DNA of 64,000 bases, taken from positions 15,419,253 through 15,483,252 of the forward strand of contig CM075939.1 of the NCBI GenBank assembly GCA_038030265.1, in the 5' to 3' direction. This stretch comes from Corythucha ciliata. Taxonomy: Eukaryota > Arthropoda > Insecta > Hemiptera > Tingidae. Below are positions 1 through 11,540 of the stretch, one piece after another (the stretch's first letter is position 1; each line of letters begins with the position of its first letter). The notes beneath the pieces were generated by a model. That model worked only from the letters and a program-made list of their open reading frames with translations. It was not told the DNA's origin and did not search any database. Made by a program: the position numbers and the translations under genes.

Positions 1-480
1 GAATTGAAAGAAAACGCCAATTTGTGGTTTCTTGTGAATAAAATTGAGAAAAAGCGCTAATTTGCATTTTATGAAAGAGAAAAGGCGCTACTTTGCAGTG
101 GAAATTTAGAAAATACGATAATTCACGGTTACATTTTTATTAACCCGCTAATTCACAGTTGAAATGAAAAAATTGTGAAAATTCACAGCCAGGGTTGACA
201 AATATCGCTCATTTGCAGCTATTTTTTTTAAAAAAAACAATTCCCTGGGAGAATCGAGTAAGGGCGGTAATTTAAACGGCTAAAACCAGGAAATAATTCG
301 TGGCTAAAACTGGGAAATACTTCGCGGCAAAAATTGCAAAAACGCTAATTCATGGATCTATTTGGGAAAACCTGCTAATACGAGGCTGAAACTGAGAAGA
401 CTTGCTAATTCCCGGTTGAAATTAAGACAAATCGCTCATTCAATACTAAAATAGAGAAAGACGGTAAGATAAATATCAGT
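1..480 (+). repeat. Family A ~30-bp satellite block (forward)
   Basis: Degenerate tandem copies of a unit of about 30 bp resembling gctaattcgcggctaaaatt followed by gagaaaaa. Phrases such as aattcacggtt, gctaattcacagttgaaa and ggctaaaactgggaaa recur every 28-32 bases. The same family returns in many later blocks in both orientations. No coding content is seen. Confidence 0.85.
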
Positions 481-965
481 GAATTCGCAAGTTTCGGGCT
501 AAATATCCTGAAATTTTTGACGAAACACTCAATCAGCTCTTCAGGGGAATTTGGCAAGCTGTCCAGCTTCTGTATTGAGGTAGCTATGTCCGAAAAATAG
601 GGGATGATATGCTCCAAGTTCCCCAGTCCGGTTTTAAGCTTGTGTATCCGCCCCGATTGCATTTGTATATTGTATTGTTTTGTATTGAATATTTTATTTT
701 TACTTGTATTGTTGTAGTTTTTTTATTGTTATTACTGTTATTCTTCGTACGTATCTAATATTTATTTGGCTCAACTAAACACATCTTTTTACCAATGGAC
801 ATACGATGTTGTCTTCCCCACAGTATTTATTCTCTATCGATATAGTGGAGGGTCGCAGATAAACCTGTTGTCTGAATGATGCATACATGAATGATAAATA
901 CATCGCCCACAACAAGCAATGACATCTCTTTACATTTCCAAGGAATCTCGAAGACAACACAATAA
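481..965. other. 3' flank of the dehydrogenase gene
   Basis: Gene-free stretch downstream of the minus-strand dehydrogenase. Read on the minus strand it has an AATAAA hexamer at about 825-830, some 140 bases past the stop codon, which is a reasonable polyadenylation signal. Nothing else is recognised. Confidence 0.4.
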
Positions 966-2885
966 TCAGAATGGTGGCGAATCAATGTTAACTAGTTTAC
1001 AACTTTTGTACCACGTCTCTTCCGCTCTCTTTCTCATTTCAGGCGAGTTCAAATCGCCTTGGGACCAGCATTCGCTTTAAAAAAAAAAAAAAATTATAAT
1101 TTTTAACGTAATCTTTTGCAAGTATAGTAGGTAAACATTTTTACTTGAAATAACTGCCCGAGTCGTTCTCTTCATCTTTGAACACGCAGAACAGAGTTGT
1201 CGCGGTACCTTCTTCGGGTGTTTTAAAAATACTAAAAATGGCTTTGTAAATGAAGCTGGGAATAAAAAATGGTCGCTTCATATTTTCAAAAGCATAGCCA
1301 AAGATCATTTGAGTAAGAACTATTCCGGGATGAAGTGAATATGCCGTGACGTTTTTCCCTAAAATTATATAGGAAATACTTAATATAGGTACAGAGTACT
1401 GTAAGTATAATGCAGTATCATCGGGAAAAAGGTCTCAATAGATCAATTACTAAACAAATAATGCCAGTAGACGCATTTCCCTGATGAATTGCTATTGCTG
1501 TATTACAAGGTCTACAAGGAAACCATCTTCGGGGAAAAAAGAATTCTTGTCAAAAACCTCTTAAAAATTTTTCGTGTAGAGCACGTCTACCACAGTTAAA
1601 ACAAATCAAAGAATTCTTTTTTCCCCGAAGATGGGTTCCTTGTAGACCGAAAACCGGTTAGGAATAATAAAAAAGACGTGTGGGAAGACAATATGGGATA
1701 TCACTTCGTGATTGTATATCTACAAAAAATCCCACAATATCTACGCCATAAGATGGATGGGTTAAGGCAAGGCTTGTTCGTTTTCATCCCGAACATGACC
1801 ATTTTGCATTGGTGACATCAGTCCGGAACTGTTCAATGTACCTTCATTCTTATCTGCTCTGAACGACAAACGAACAGACCTGTGCCCTCGGCTAACAATG
1901 TTTATTTCGTAAGAAAAAAAAGTAAACAACCTTTCAGCCTCCTGGCAAGCTCCACAGTGAAGTAAACTTGGGCTTGTTTGCTTCTTCCATAGGCGTACAT
2001 GCCATCGAACGGTCGCTTGTCGTAGTTCAAATCGTCCCAGTTTATTTGTGGGGTACCTTTTGAAAAAAAAATGCTTGAATCAAATAACTCCACGATAAAA
2101 TTGGCGTTTAAAACTTACCTCGCCAAGCAATCGACGCTAAGTTGACGATACGTGACGGTGCACTAGCGATCAATTTTGGTGAGAGCAAGAGCGTCAGGAG
2201 GAAAGGCCCCAAATGATTTGTAGCGAATGTTTTCTCAAATCCATCTTCTGTTAACGTTTTTTCTCTCTCTATCGTTCCTGTATAAATAAATTAGTTTAAA
2301 AACGTTGCTTCGAGCAATGAAGTCGTATTTGAATCAATTTCACCTGCGTTGTTGATAAGAACGTGAATGTGTTTTTCCGTGTTCAGTACGTCTTCTGCAA
2401 ATTTACGAACTGAATCCATAGAGGAAACATCAAGAGGTTTTAAAACCAGCTTTCCGCAATCTGGCTGCTCATGAAACGCCTTTTCAATTCTTTTGATGGC
2501 TGCTTGAGTTTTATCCACATTGCGACAGGCCATTATAACCCGAGCTCCTTTTACGTCACCGTTAATATTAATAATTTCAATAATTTATAATGGGAATAGT
2601 TGATGAGTACCTTGTCTGTAAAGAAATTTGGCCGTTTCATACCCGATACCGACATTGCTGCCAGTGATGACGACAGTTTTCCCGTCCATTCTGACTGGCT
2701 TGAAAGTAATGGAGTAGAAGATACCTCGAAAAAAGCCTGGCGAAAAAACAAATCACTCGGACTCTGACGATCAACTCGTCCACCATATTTAATCCCTTAC
2801 TGTCCAGTATGTTGTACCCCATCCAAAGTATGTAATAATATCTTTCCGCCCACAGAAAAATCGACAAAATGAATCCAGCCATCAT
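966..2885 (-). CDS. Membrane-anchored short-chain dehydrogenase/reductase (retinol dehydrogenase-like)
   Basis: Seven exons join in frame on the minus strand: 2801-2885, 2611-2736, 2344-2547, 2119-2277, 1931-2056, 1145-1358 and 966-1074, all with GT/AG borders. They give 340 codons plus TGA. The start is the first of two adjacent ATGs, before a hydrophobic N-terminal segment (residues 4-27) that should anchor the protein in a membrane. The classical SDR motifs are in order: TGSNVGIG cofactor motif at 53-60, NNAG at 136-139, Asn159, Ser187, and Tyr214-x-x-x-Lys218 as the catalytic tetrad, then HPGIV at 243-247. Family knowledge: such proteins (RDH11-14/DHRS type) use NAD(P)H to reduce or oxidise retinoids, steroids or lipid aldehydes at the ER or mitochondrial membrane; the substrate cannot be told here. 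Two introns are 63-64 bp; the 572-bp fifth intron carries a MITE. Length and motifs look intact, so it is probably functional. Confidence 0.93.
1509..1648. repeat. MITE-like palindrome in a dehydrogenase intron
   Basis: A 140-bp element with near-perfect terminal inverted repeats of about 37 bp. The left end reads ggtctacaaggaaaccatct and the right end is its reverse complement, with one indel. It lies wholly inside intron 5 of the dehydrogenase, away from the splice sites. Confidence 0.8.
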
Positions 2886-4040
2886 TTCTGTTAATCAGTG
2901 CGGAGTTTTTTTGTTTAAATATCAAAATGATTTAGGTTTACTCTACTGCTTTGGACTCAAAAAAAAAATCGATCAAGTTCTCTGCTAATACTCACGGATC
3001 ACCCTAAATCCCAACAGGTTTCTCGTTACTGAAAACGTGTTTCAAGCCTTCTAATGAGCTTTACTTACATTTCGAAATCGAATGAGTGGGTGCAAATCTC
3101 ACTAGAATATTAACATATTTGGCCTCTAACTATTAAAAAATTATCCAGATTTTTTTTAATAAAAAAAGTATGAACTTGAAATACGGGTAAAGTAGTAGGT
3201 TCGTATTTGAGTGAAATGAAAAAACCATTGTCTGATTACTCGGTTAGACTGTGAGAAGAAAACACTAAATTGTTGAATAATAAATTTTCTCCCACTCTAT
3301 TTATTTGCCCTTCACCTTTTGTTAATTTTTTGAAAAATTATTCTCGGTTGGTACTAAATAAACAAAAATAAACGTTGTTAAACACGTCTCATAAGACGCT
3401 TTTTTAACTTTAATGACTTAAATAATTAATATTATTCTACGCTCTAGCTTATTGTCGTGAATAGCAAACAATAATTGAAACAATTTCCTCAAAAAATACA
3501 AGAAATAGTCCGAATTCAAAAATGCATCATTGAAACGAAAATCTCACTTGTTAGAGCACTTCCCCAACAAACTCCTTCAAAACTGCAAGGCAGACAATGC
3601 TAACAAGCTGTACAACATTCAACCACTCATAGGCGAACTCAATTGATAATAAAATGTTTCTGGACTTTGTTTAGGCATAGGCAGAGAATGCGAAGGGGTG
3701 GGAAAGAAGACAAAAAAATTAAAGAAATAAACAACTCCCAGTCGACTGTAATTGGTTAATTATGAGAAACGAGAGGATAAAAATAATTGAATGTTAGAGA
3801 CTAATGAGGTTACAGGCACTTAACAAGATTTTTATCTCCGAAAAAGACAGGCCATTGCGTATTGTATAGGTATTTGGTGAATATCGTGGTTCCTCGTTGG
3901 ATAGCTAATCATTTCCAGACGTCTACTTATTCCTCGAGAGTGGGGGAGCCACATACACACACATGGTGTGCGTGCGAAATCAATTTCGAGGGTTTGGGCT
4001 AAATTTTGCGAGTGATTGGCACTCGCAGACAGTAGCGTAT
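2886..4040. other. Upstream region of the dehydrogenase, no gene recognised
   Basis: AT-rich, apparently low-copy sequence upstream of the minus-strand dehydrogenase; its promoter must lie here. I see no clear TATA/initiator pair, open frame or repeat. A short palindrome (acacacatggtgtgcg) sits near 3956. Confidence 0.4.
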
Positions 4041-4160
4041 ACCGAGTGGTGAGGAGGGCGAACCACCCCGGGCTTCCTATCTGAAGGGGCCCCTGAAAAG
4101 CTTAAATATGGGAAAATGAGGATTTTAAAGGTTCTATGTTATAGATTTATGTAAGTGAAA
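4041..4160 (+). repeat. Boundary segment of the family A repeat, copy 1
   Basis: A segment containing gggcccctgaaaagcttaaa and aaaatgaggattttaaaggt matches 35095-35165 (gggcccccaaaaagcttaaa, aaaatgaggacttttaggtt). In both places a forward family A array follows, so this looks like a terminal piece of a composite repeat. Confidence 0.6.
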
Positions 4161-4261
4161 AGGAGTTTTGGTACGCGGATTGGACAGAGATTTGGCTCCT
4201 TTTGACGATTTTCAGTCCATCTAACCTGCAAAATGGAAACGTTACTGATGATCAGCAAATA

Positions 4262-5790
4262 GTGTGGCTAAATTGATTCGTGGTTTCTCGATGCAACGTT
4301 CAGACCATAATTTAGAAAAAATCGCTGATTCGCGGTGTACAAGCAATTTTACAGCTAAAATTTACCAAAAAAAGCTAATAAGTGCTGTTTATGGGCCAAG
4401 CCCGCGGCTAGAAATAAAGAAAATGCGCTATATGAAAGCTGTACAAGTGAAAAAAATCGCAGCTAAAATCGAGAAAAATAGTTCAATTCATCGATTTAAT
4501 TGATAAAAAGCGCTAATTCTCGAATAATCCGCGGGAAAATCGTTAATTTGTGTATACAAATGAAAAAAATCACTCATTCGAAATTGAGAAACCACCAATC
4601 CATAATTTCTGAAGGATACTTCTAGGCTAAAACTGTGAAAAAGCGACGATCCATTACTAAAATTGAAAAAAATTGCCAATGCGGGGCTAAAATTTAAAAA
4701 CAAACCGCTTATTCACGGCAGATGTTGAGACAATAGTGAGTTTTAGCCATCTCCCGGAAATTTTATTTTCAAATCTCAACCAATCAGATGTTTCGTAACC
4801 AAGCAACAAAGTTTGCGTTAGCGTTAGCGGTGGTATGGCTAAAAGACTCTAATGTCTAATTAGAGAGGATAAAATTAAGACAAACGATAAATCTCAGCTC
4901 AAATTGAGAACAGTGCTAATTCGCTGCTAAAAATTGAGGAAAACGTCAATTTGCGGCCAAAATTATGAATCGCTAATCAGTGCGCCTAAAATTAAGAGAA
5001 ACGCCAATTTTTGGCTCAAATTGAAATTAAGGGAAATCACTATAATTCGCGGCAAGTGTAGTGTAAAATCTAATTCGGGGCTAAAATGTAGAACAAATTC
5101 CATTCGCATCTAGTATTGAAAATACGCCTATTCGAGGAAGACAATTTATTCGTGGGGAAAACTGCGAAAAAGTTCCAATTCATGGCTACAGGAGAAAAAA
5201 ACCTTAACTGAGGAAAATCACTAATCCATAGCTTAAAATAAAAAGAAATTGTTAATGCAAGGCTAGAATGTAAAACAAAAACGCTAATTAGTGCGGGTAA
5301 AATTAATAAAAACCCTAAATTTTAGCTTTTTTAAAGCTCACATTGTCAAAGTGCTAATTCACTGCTAAAAATTGAAGAAAACGCCAATTTTTGGCAAAAA
5401 TTGAGAAACAATCGTGACATTGCTGCTAAAATTTATAAAAAGCGCCGATTCGTGTCTGAAATAGGGAGATTTCAATTTGTGTCCTTAATTTCAAATAAGC
5501 CAATTCGTGGCTTCTAAAGGCTGTTGAGGAAAAGCGTCAATTCATGGCTAAAGGAGAAAAAAACCTGCTAATTCGTGGCTAAAATTGAGGATAAGTGCTG
5601 GCTAATCTAACAGTGAAAAAAACTTGAAGATGCGGGGCTAAAATTTGCATTTAAAATCGGTGCTTCTGAAGGCAACTTCTGGGCGGTAACTTTGAGAAAC
5701 ATGGCAAATATTTGGTTTTAGGTTAAAAATAAGAACGTTTATTCGTGGCTGAAATTGAGAAAAACTTTGCAAGCGGCCAAAATTGTGACA
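4262..5790 (+). repeat. Family A ~30-bp satellite block (forward)
   Basis: Long degenerate array of the ~30-bp unit (examples: gctaattcgtggctaaaatt, cgccaatttttggcaaaaat). Short open frames here are by-products of the repeat and show no protein family. Confidence 0.85.
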
Positions 5791-6113
5791 AGCACGTTGA
5801 GAAACGAATAATCGTCGAATTCACGGTCTAAAGAGGTAATGAAGCAGCCGATAAATTGAAGTGGAATACGGGTTTCACGACACAAAAACAGGAAACCAAA
5901 AGTATTTAATGCCGAGCTTTCGTCATATTTAATGACTTCATCAGGGCGGAAAAAGCCAGGTTTAATCGAGAAAAATATAAGAAATGTCAAAAGAATAGTC
6001 CAATCCAAATCGGGCATCGTTTATGCTCCAGGTAACCATTAAAATAAAACAATTTTTAAATTAAATATGAAAACCCCGTAAAAGGGCAAATTGTTGTTCT
6101 TTCCTTACTTTAT

Positions 6114-7073
6114 CCTTCAGTCCGGATTGCAACTCTAGCCTCAATAGACGGATAGAGGCGTCCCTGGGACACCACACTGATTTTTATTGATATCATCGTA
6201 GGATGCTCTTTTAAAACATTGTTTTAAGCCATGTATCGCATTTTGAATGAGCTGAGAGAAATAAACCAACCATTTCTTCGTCGAACAATACGGACAAAAT
6301 CGCTGTCGGCAATGGATTACTACCAAGTTCTCTCGCTGGTCCAAGTAAGCCAGATAATCCACGAATGATAATGCACCGACTGCCACTTCACGTAGTTCTT
6401 TCCGAGAAAAGTAGGCGGAATACTTTCTTCAACCTCGGGATTGAAAACGTGAGGAGTCCGAGACGAACAGTGACGAGCTATCTCTTCAAAAAAGATCTCG
6501 TCACCCGAGGAGTCACTGTCTTCAGAGTCTTCACTCTCGGAGATTTGGATTTCTGGGTCATCTTCGTCAGAATCGACCACCAAACTGACATCTCCTTCTT
6601 CCTCATCCTAATCCTCATCAAGATGGCTCGCGTGTTGTTCGTTGCCCGTAGGCTCGTCGTCAAGAAGCGAACGAACGATTTCTTGAAATTGAGGATCATC
6701 TAACCGAAAGGGGTGCTCAGACATGATTCACTACACAAGCGCTACGTACAAAACCGAGTCAAAGAAGAGAAACAAAATAAATTTGAAAAAACTAAGGGCT
6801 TGTTTCATAAATTCGATGTGCAAGGATAGTGGTGTCCCAGGGACGCTGAGCTATAGCACGGATAGTGGCGTCCATGGGACACCTCATTCGAACAGACAGG
6901 ATGACGTTCTAGGAGGAATGGTTGGAGTAAAAAGATAGCGCCACTTATCTGACCTTCCTTGACTCGATTCCGAAGGCTACTCAAGATTTGAAGTGTCCTT
7001 GGCCATTAGGCCAACCCCCACCAACCTCCAAAGTTCAATCACACGTCCCTGGGACAACTATCCGGACTAAAGG
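6114..7073 (-). mobile_element. Internally deleted piggyBac-like element with TTAT duplication
   Basis: A 960-bp element bounded by matching ends: CCTTCAGTCCGGATTG on the left and, on the opposite strand, CCTTTAGTCCGGATAG on the right. Both ends are flanked directly by TTAT (6110-6113 and 7074-7077). Subterminal copies of the palindrome gtcccagggacg occur at both ends (near 6160, 6835, 6870 and 7045). Inside is a broken piggyBac-type transposase frame on the minus strand. Canonical piggyBac elements duplicate TTAA, so TTAT is unusual. Confidence 0.8.
6141..6724 (-). pseudogene. piggyBac-type transposase remnant (N-terminal part joined to a short C-terminal piece)
   Basis: The minus-strand frame starts with ATG at 6724, beginning MSEHPFRLDD, and continues through an acidic Asp/Glu/Ser-rich N-terminal region. 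It then has a motif of the form FLGKNYVKW, near 6400, which resembles the conserved entry to the piggyBac DDE_Tnp_1_7 domain. There is an in-frame TAG early in the acidic stretch (near 6615). A frame change near 6380 leads into about 80 residues with a CPYC pair (FCPYCSTKKW), perhaps a C-terminal cysteine-rich remnant, ending at 6141. The catalytic DDD core is absent, so this copy cannot encode a transposase. The family assignment rests on the acidic N-terminus, the FLGK motif and the element ends; a distant relative is possible. Confidence 0.65.
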
Positions 7074-7189
7074 TTATTATTATCATTGGGCTTACGTGGG
7101 CTCGTTTTTTTACGTTTTCTACGTTGCCTCCTGAAATAATAGAAAGAATCCCATCGGTTTCACTCTTTCAAAAACCAAAATCCGTGGGT

Positions 7190-7640
7190 CTGGGACATTC
7201 GCTTTCTCTCAATTTTAGCCACGAATTAACGTTTTTCTTAACAGTAGCCGTGAGTCAACGTTTACAACATATTAGCCAGAAATTAGCGATTTTTCCACTT
7301 TTTGCTAACAATTAGTGTTTTTTATCAATTTTAGCCTCGAAGCCGCCTTTGAAATCTGAGAATTGGCGTTTTGTCGTTGATTTTTTTCATTTTACCCACA
7401 AATTCGAGTTTTTTTTCGCATTTCTTTTACTATTTTTTATTTTTTTACACTTTTCACCATGAATTATCTTTTTATCAGTTTTAACCGCGAAGTTGTCTTG
7501 CCTTCAGAAAGCAGCGTCTTATCAATTTTTGCGCGAATGACCTTTTTTCTCAATCTAAGCCACGAATTAAGGTTTTTCTTAATTTTAGCCGTAATGGTTT
7601 GTTTAATTTTTGACTATTTATTGGCCCTTTTTCTACACTT
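7190..7640 (-). repeat. Family A ~30-bp satellite block (reverse)
   Basis: Reverse-orientation units such as caattttagccacgaattaa repeat every ~30 bp. The array is interrupted at 7651 by a TIR element and resumes at 8640, so that element seems to have inserted into the array. Confidence 0.8.
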
Positions 7641-7650
7641 CCTTAGCAAG

Positions 7651-8639
7651 CCATACACGAACGGCTTTTTTTGAACCTCCAGAACCGCAGGCCGGGGCCG
7701 CGGATTTTTCTGACGGGCCCGGCATGCGGGTTTCTGCCTTGCACGTGAGTAGGGAATGACAGGCCGGAACCGCAGATTTAGACCGTGGGTTTTTCCAACA
7801 GGCCAAATCTGCGGGTTTTTAGCCTGTCGTTGCCCACTCATGTGGAGTCCTCGCCTTCGGGAAAACTTACCAACGGTTGAAATCCGCTCGTGTATGGTGA
7901 AATCCGCAGATTTTGAAAAACAAAATCCGCAGGCCTGAACTGTTAAGCATGTCTCACAGACCAAAAGAAAAAGCGACGGATTTCGTATTTTTCTATGGAA
8001 AGAGGCCAGCCATATGCGTCTTGATGGGTCTATGGGCGTGACTCGGCGGTGTAATGGATACAATACTCGCTTCGCAAACCAGTGGGCCTGGGTTCAAATC
8101 CAGCTAATGCAGCATAAGGCTGCAGCGAGCTTAGACACGGCTTCATCGGCTTCGTGTGGGTGTTCTTGGCTGCCGTGCGCGTATGACAAACTTCATACTG
8201 ACCGAAACGCCCGCGCAGTACGAGTGTGAAGAGCACATCTAGATCAGGGTATGGAGTGGGTAGCCTACTGATGGCGCATAACCAAGGAATAAATAAAAAA
8301 ACATTTGTCGATCTAAAAAAAAAAATCATAATTTTGTGCGAGACCACGGTTTCAGCATCATCAGTCGTCAGCTCCCAGCTTTTACCCAATTTTATGCGTA
8401 TGGTAACCGAACGTTTGGCCCTTGACAGGCCGATTCTTCGGATTTCAAAACCCACGGTTCTAGTGTTCCGAGATCCGTCGGTGTGAACTGCCCGTGTATG
8501 TCGATAAACAGGCCTGGCCTTCGGGTTTTGAAAACTGATGGTCAGAACCGAAGTTTTTTCATCTTCACTAACACACAGACCAGGCCCGCGGGTTTCCCAA
8601 AAAAATCCGTGGCCTGTCAAAAAATCCGTTCGTGTATGG
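7651..8639. mobile_element. TIR element of about 989 bp inserted in a family A array, with a SINE inside
   Basis: The ends are inverted repeats: ccatacacgaacgg at 7651-7664 and ccgttcgtgtatgg at 8626-8639. The subterminal regions are GC-richer, with recurrent phrases such as ccgcgggtttt and caggcc in both orientations. A tRNA-derived SINE occupies about 8038-8330. No transposase is seen and no clear target duplication was found, so the superfamily is unknown. Confidence 0.65.
8038..8330 (+). mobile_element. tRNA-derived SINE, copy 1
   Basis: The head has pol III promoter signals: a box A-like ggtgtaatggatacaatact and a box B ggttcaaatcc (about 8092-8102). A body follows with gcgtatgacaaact and gaccgaaacgcccgcgcagt, then an A-rich tail near 8288-8330. 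The head and body match 29336-29550, which shows that this is a dispersed family rather than a single tRNA gene. Confidence 0.75.
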
Positions 8640-9060
8640 GCACATATTCGTGAATTAGTGGTTTTTCTTAATTTATCCGCGAATAAGGGATTTTTCACGA
8701 TTTCAGCCGTAAATTGTGCACTTTTGTCGAATCTTATAGCAACTAATTAGCGCGTTTTCTCGACTTTATCGGTAAATTATATTTTTATCCCAATTGTAGA
8801 CGCAAGGTAGCGTTCTTATTCCGCGAATTAGTGATTTTTCTGTTTCAGCTGTGATTTAGTGCTCAATTTTAACTATTGAATCAGTTTTTTTTCTCACTTC
8901 TATCAGCGTATTGGCAATTTTCATCAATTCAGCCAAAATTTTGTTTTCATTCACCTTAGCCATGAATTAGCGCTTTTTCTCAACTTTATCCGTGAACTTG
9001 GCCCAAGAACAGCTCATTAGTAGTTTGTTTATACATTTTAGCGGTAAAATGACCTTTTGT
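8640..9060 (-). repeat. Family A ~30-bp satellite block (reverse)
   Basis: Continuation of the reverse array after the 7651-8639 insertion, with units such as cttagccatgaattagcgct followed by ttttctcaa. Confidence 0.8.
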
Positions 9061-9308
9061 ACACCGCAAACTTGTTATGTTTGCAGCGTATATAGTCTGC
9101 CCCCCTCGGTCGGTATAATTATGTCGGTATACATTACTGCGGCTCACTGAACAGCAAAGCCACCCTAAAAATAAGCTGGAACTATATGGTTACTGTATTT
9201 GGTAGGGGTGGGGGGTGCGTCGTTTTTGTACCCTCTTAGAAATGAGCATGAGCTGTTAGTTCCTCGAGAAAAATGACGAGAAGATTATAGCATTATATCG
9301 TAGCCGTA

Positions 9309-11295
9309 CACTGGGAAAAAGGTCGGTTGTTTTCACTCTGTTAAGACACTAATTCGGTCAAAATCAACCGTTTTCGACCGACCGTGAAAAAGTTTACTGT
9401 TGAAGCAGAATTTTGCTGAGTTAATACGCTGAAAACACCCAAAAGACCGTGCAAATTGGTCAAATAAGCTAATTTATAACGCAGCTCACGGCTAATTCAA
9501 GAATTAACCGAGTCCTGGACACTTGGTTAATATAAGCGAGGGTGTTGCGTTAACCGAGTGGGTTGGAAATCCCACCTCTTCGATTTCCCTTTTTTGGAGA
9601 TAAGACTGAGCTATTCGGTTGGTATGCCTTTAACCAACTCAAGTCGGTTCAAGAGTCGGTCAATTTTATTCGTATTTAACAAAGCTGTCCAAGGACTGCT
9701 ATGGTGAAAACTCCCACTCAGTTAAACTTGGCGTGGTTTAACCGACTGTTGTCGCCCGCTCGGTTGCGTCTTACATGACTTAACGGAGTAAACTTGGTTA
9801 TGAAAATACGGCAGTGATGATGTGCATGCGAAGTGCTCTGTAAACTAGGGTTTCTAGCCTCACATCACAACTCACTTCTTCATGTTCCGCCACCACTGCA
9901 ACGAGATTTTTAATTATTTTTTAATTTAAAAAAAAAATGAGTGAATGTAAGAAAATATTGAGACGCAGACTGTGATATAGACTTCCATAGGAAATACAAT
10001 AATAGTGATGGTAGATATTCGTTTATTTAAAGTTTATTTGTTGTTTCGGCTTATTATTCATTCTGAATGATTCAGTGATGTAGTCGGTTATAACAGCATT
10101 CTTACAAACCCTCCCATCTAATTTTTTTCTTTGTACTTTCAAACATGTTTAGATTCTATTTCACGTCACTTCGCTCCTCGCTTTGACGGAGCTTGTTCGC
10201 CGTCTGGGCCAAATTTTGCCTTCTGATTTTCCCAAAAAAACTCTTTCTTTCAGACTTCATTTAGGGTGTAGTTGGTCCTAACTTCTTGCCAGTCTAATCA
10301 ACCAACTCTCGGGACTCTTGTTTTTTTGTTGTTTTTTTTTTTAAGAAGAGAGGTTTTGTAGAGGGGAGAAAACCTTGCGAATTCTCAAATCTACAAATCA
10401 CTCCAACACAACATTTGTATTACTATTTATTTATTTATTCTATGCATGACGTACAATTCTTCCAATATTTATTTTTCAGCTCTCAAGGATTACACTCCTA
10501 GCGGTCCTAACGCCGCATGTTTTCATGGAAATGAAGACTGGAAATGAACTTTCCCATTTCTTAACACGCTAAAAACAACGGGTGAACAATGATAACCAGT
10601 CATTCGTAACACTCAGAAAGAGTATAAATTTAAAATTGTATGGTTATTGGTTTAATTCTTTATTACATATTACTATGTTTTTTCTTGTTTAATAATGTTT
10701 TCTTTTATTCATTATTATTTTATTTTATTCATTTTCTCATTTTTTTAAAGCCTATAAATACGTTTTCGGCCGAACTAATCCTATAATACTTTCTATATTA
10801 ACTGGATTGGGGTACCTTAGACTATCATCCAAACTGACGAAGGACAGTCGTCGACAGCCGATCAGCCTGTTGACGCGACGTATAGAATGCTGCTCGGTTG
10901 ATTCGAAGCTACTGAATGTAGTAGCTTCAAAATTGACCTAGTGTAATGGTCAATTTAAACAACCGATTTTTTATTTAAAATTGACAGAGCGATTGGTTGG
11001 CTTGATTCAACCGAATGGTTCGTTAAAATTGACGGAGTTATTGGTTGATACGGTTCAACCGAATAATTCGTCAAAACTGACTGAATGATCGGTTGATTTG
11101 GATCAATCGAATGACACGGTTGACGTTGTTTAACCGAGTAGCTGAAATAAACTCAACCGAGCAATCACTCGGTTAACACGCTCGGTTAAATCTCGCTCGG
11201 TTAAAAAAAGAGGTTTGACCGAGTGCAAGGCACTCGGTTGTATCAACCGAAAAAAATCGGTTGCAATTTCTACCCCAGTACGCACGGTCCCAGTG
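9309..11295. mobile_element. CACTA-like non-autonomous element with dense CGGTT subterminal motifs
   Basis: Bounded by CACTGGGA (9309-9316) and TCCCAGTG (11288-11295), with TA directly outside both ends. Within a few hundred bases of each end the pentamer CGGTT or its complement AACCG (often CTCGGTTAA) recurs many times. Such arrays are typical of subterminal transposase-binding sites in CACTA/CMC elements. No transposase frame is visible over 1987 bp. The superfamily call is an inference from the CACTG termini, the 2-bp duplication and the subterminal repeats; the TIR itself is only about 8-10 bp. Confidence 0.55.
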
Positions 11296-11540
11296 TAGAA
11301 GCTTATACGTTGTCAGTTGTCCCTTGTTGGGAGTGTCGATTTTGGAGGGAGGTGTCTGGCTGAACAATGATTTTCTGGCGTTATTGACCAGTTTTCGGGG
11401 ATAGAAAACGCCGTGAACGAGGATTTCCAGTGCAAAGATCTTCGTGAAAAAGGAATTGAAATGGCTCGGGTGGCGCTGGATCACCTCCTTATAGGCACCA
11501 TTTGGTCGCGGACGCCGGCAGCATCAGACAATTTGACTAC
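10984..11540. repeat. Left copy of the ~557-bp direct repeat flanking the retrotransposon
   Basis: This segment is repeated at 13760-14316 at a constant offset of 2776 with only three substitutions noticed (11095 G/T, 11215 T/A, 11439 T/G). It comprises the right part of the CACTA-like element plus 245 bp beyond it. It ends exactly where the (CT)n tract of the retrotransposon begins. Confidence 0.9.

Noticed and set aside
8070..8110. A functional tRNA gene in the SINE head
   Set aside because: The tRNA-like part has poor cloverleaf pairing and is followed by a body shared with 29336-29555, so it is a SINE.
11173..11484. Minus-strand 103-codon frame repeated at 13949-14260
   Set aside because: It is duplicated only because the 557-bp flank is duplicated; no protein family and no splice context.
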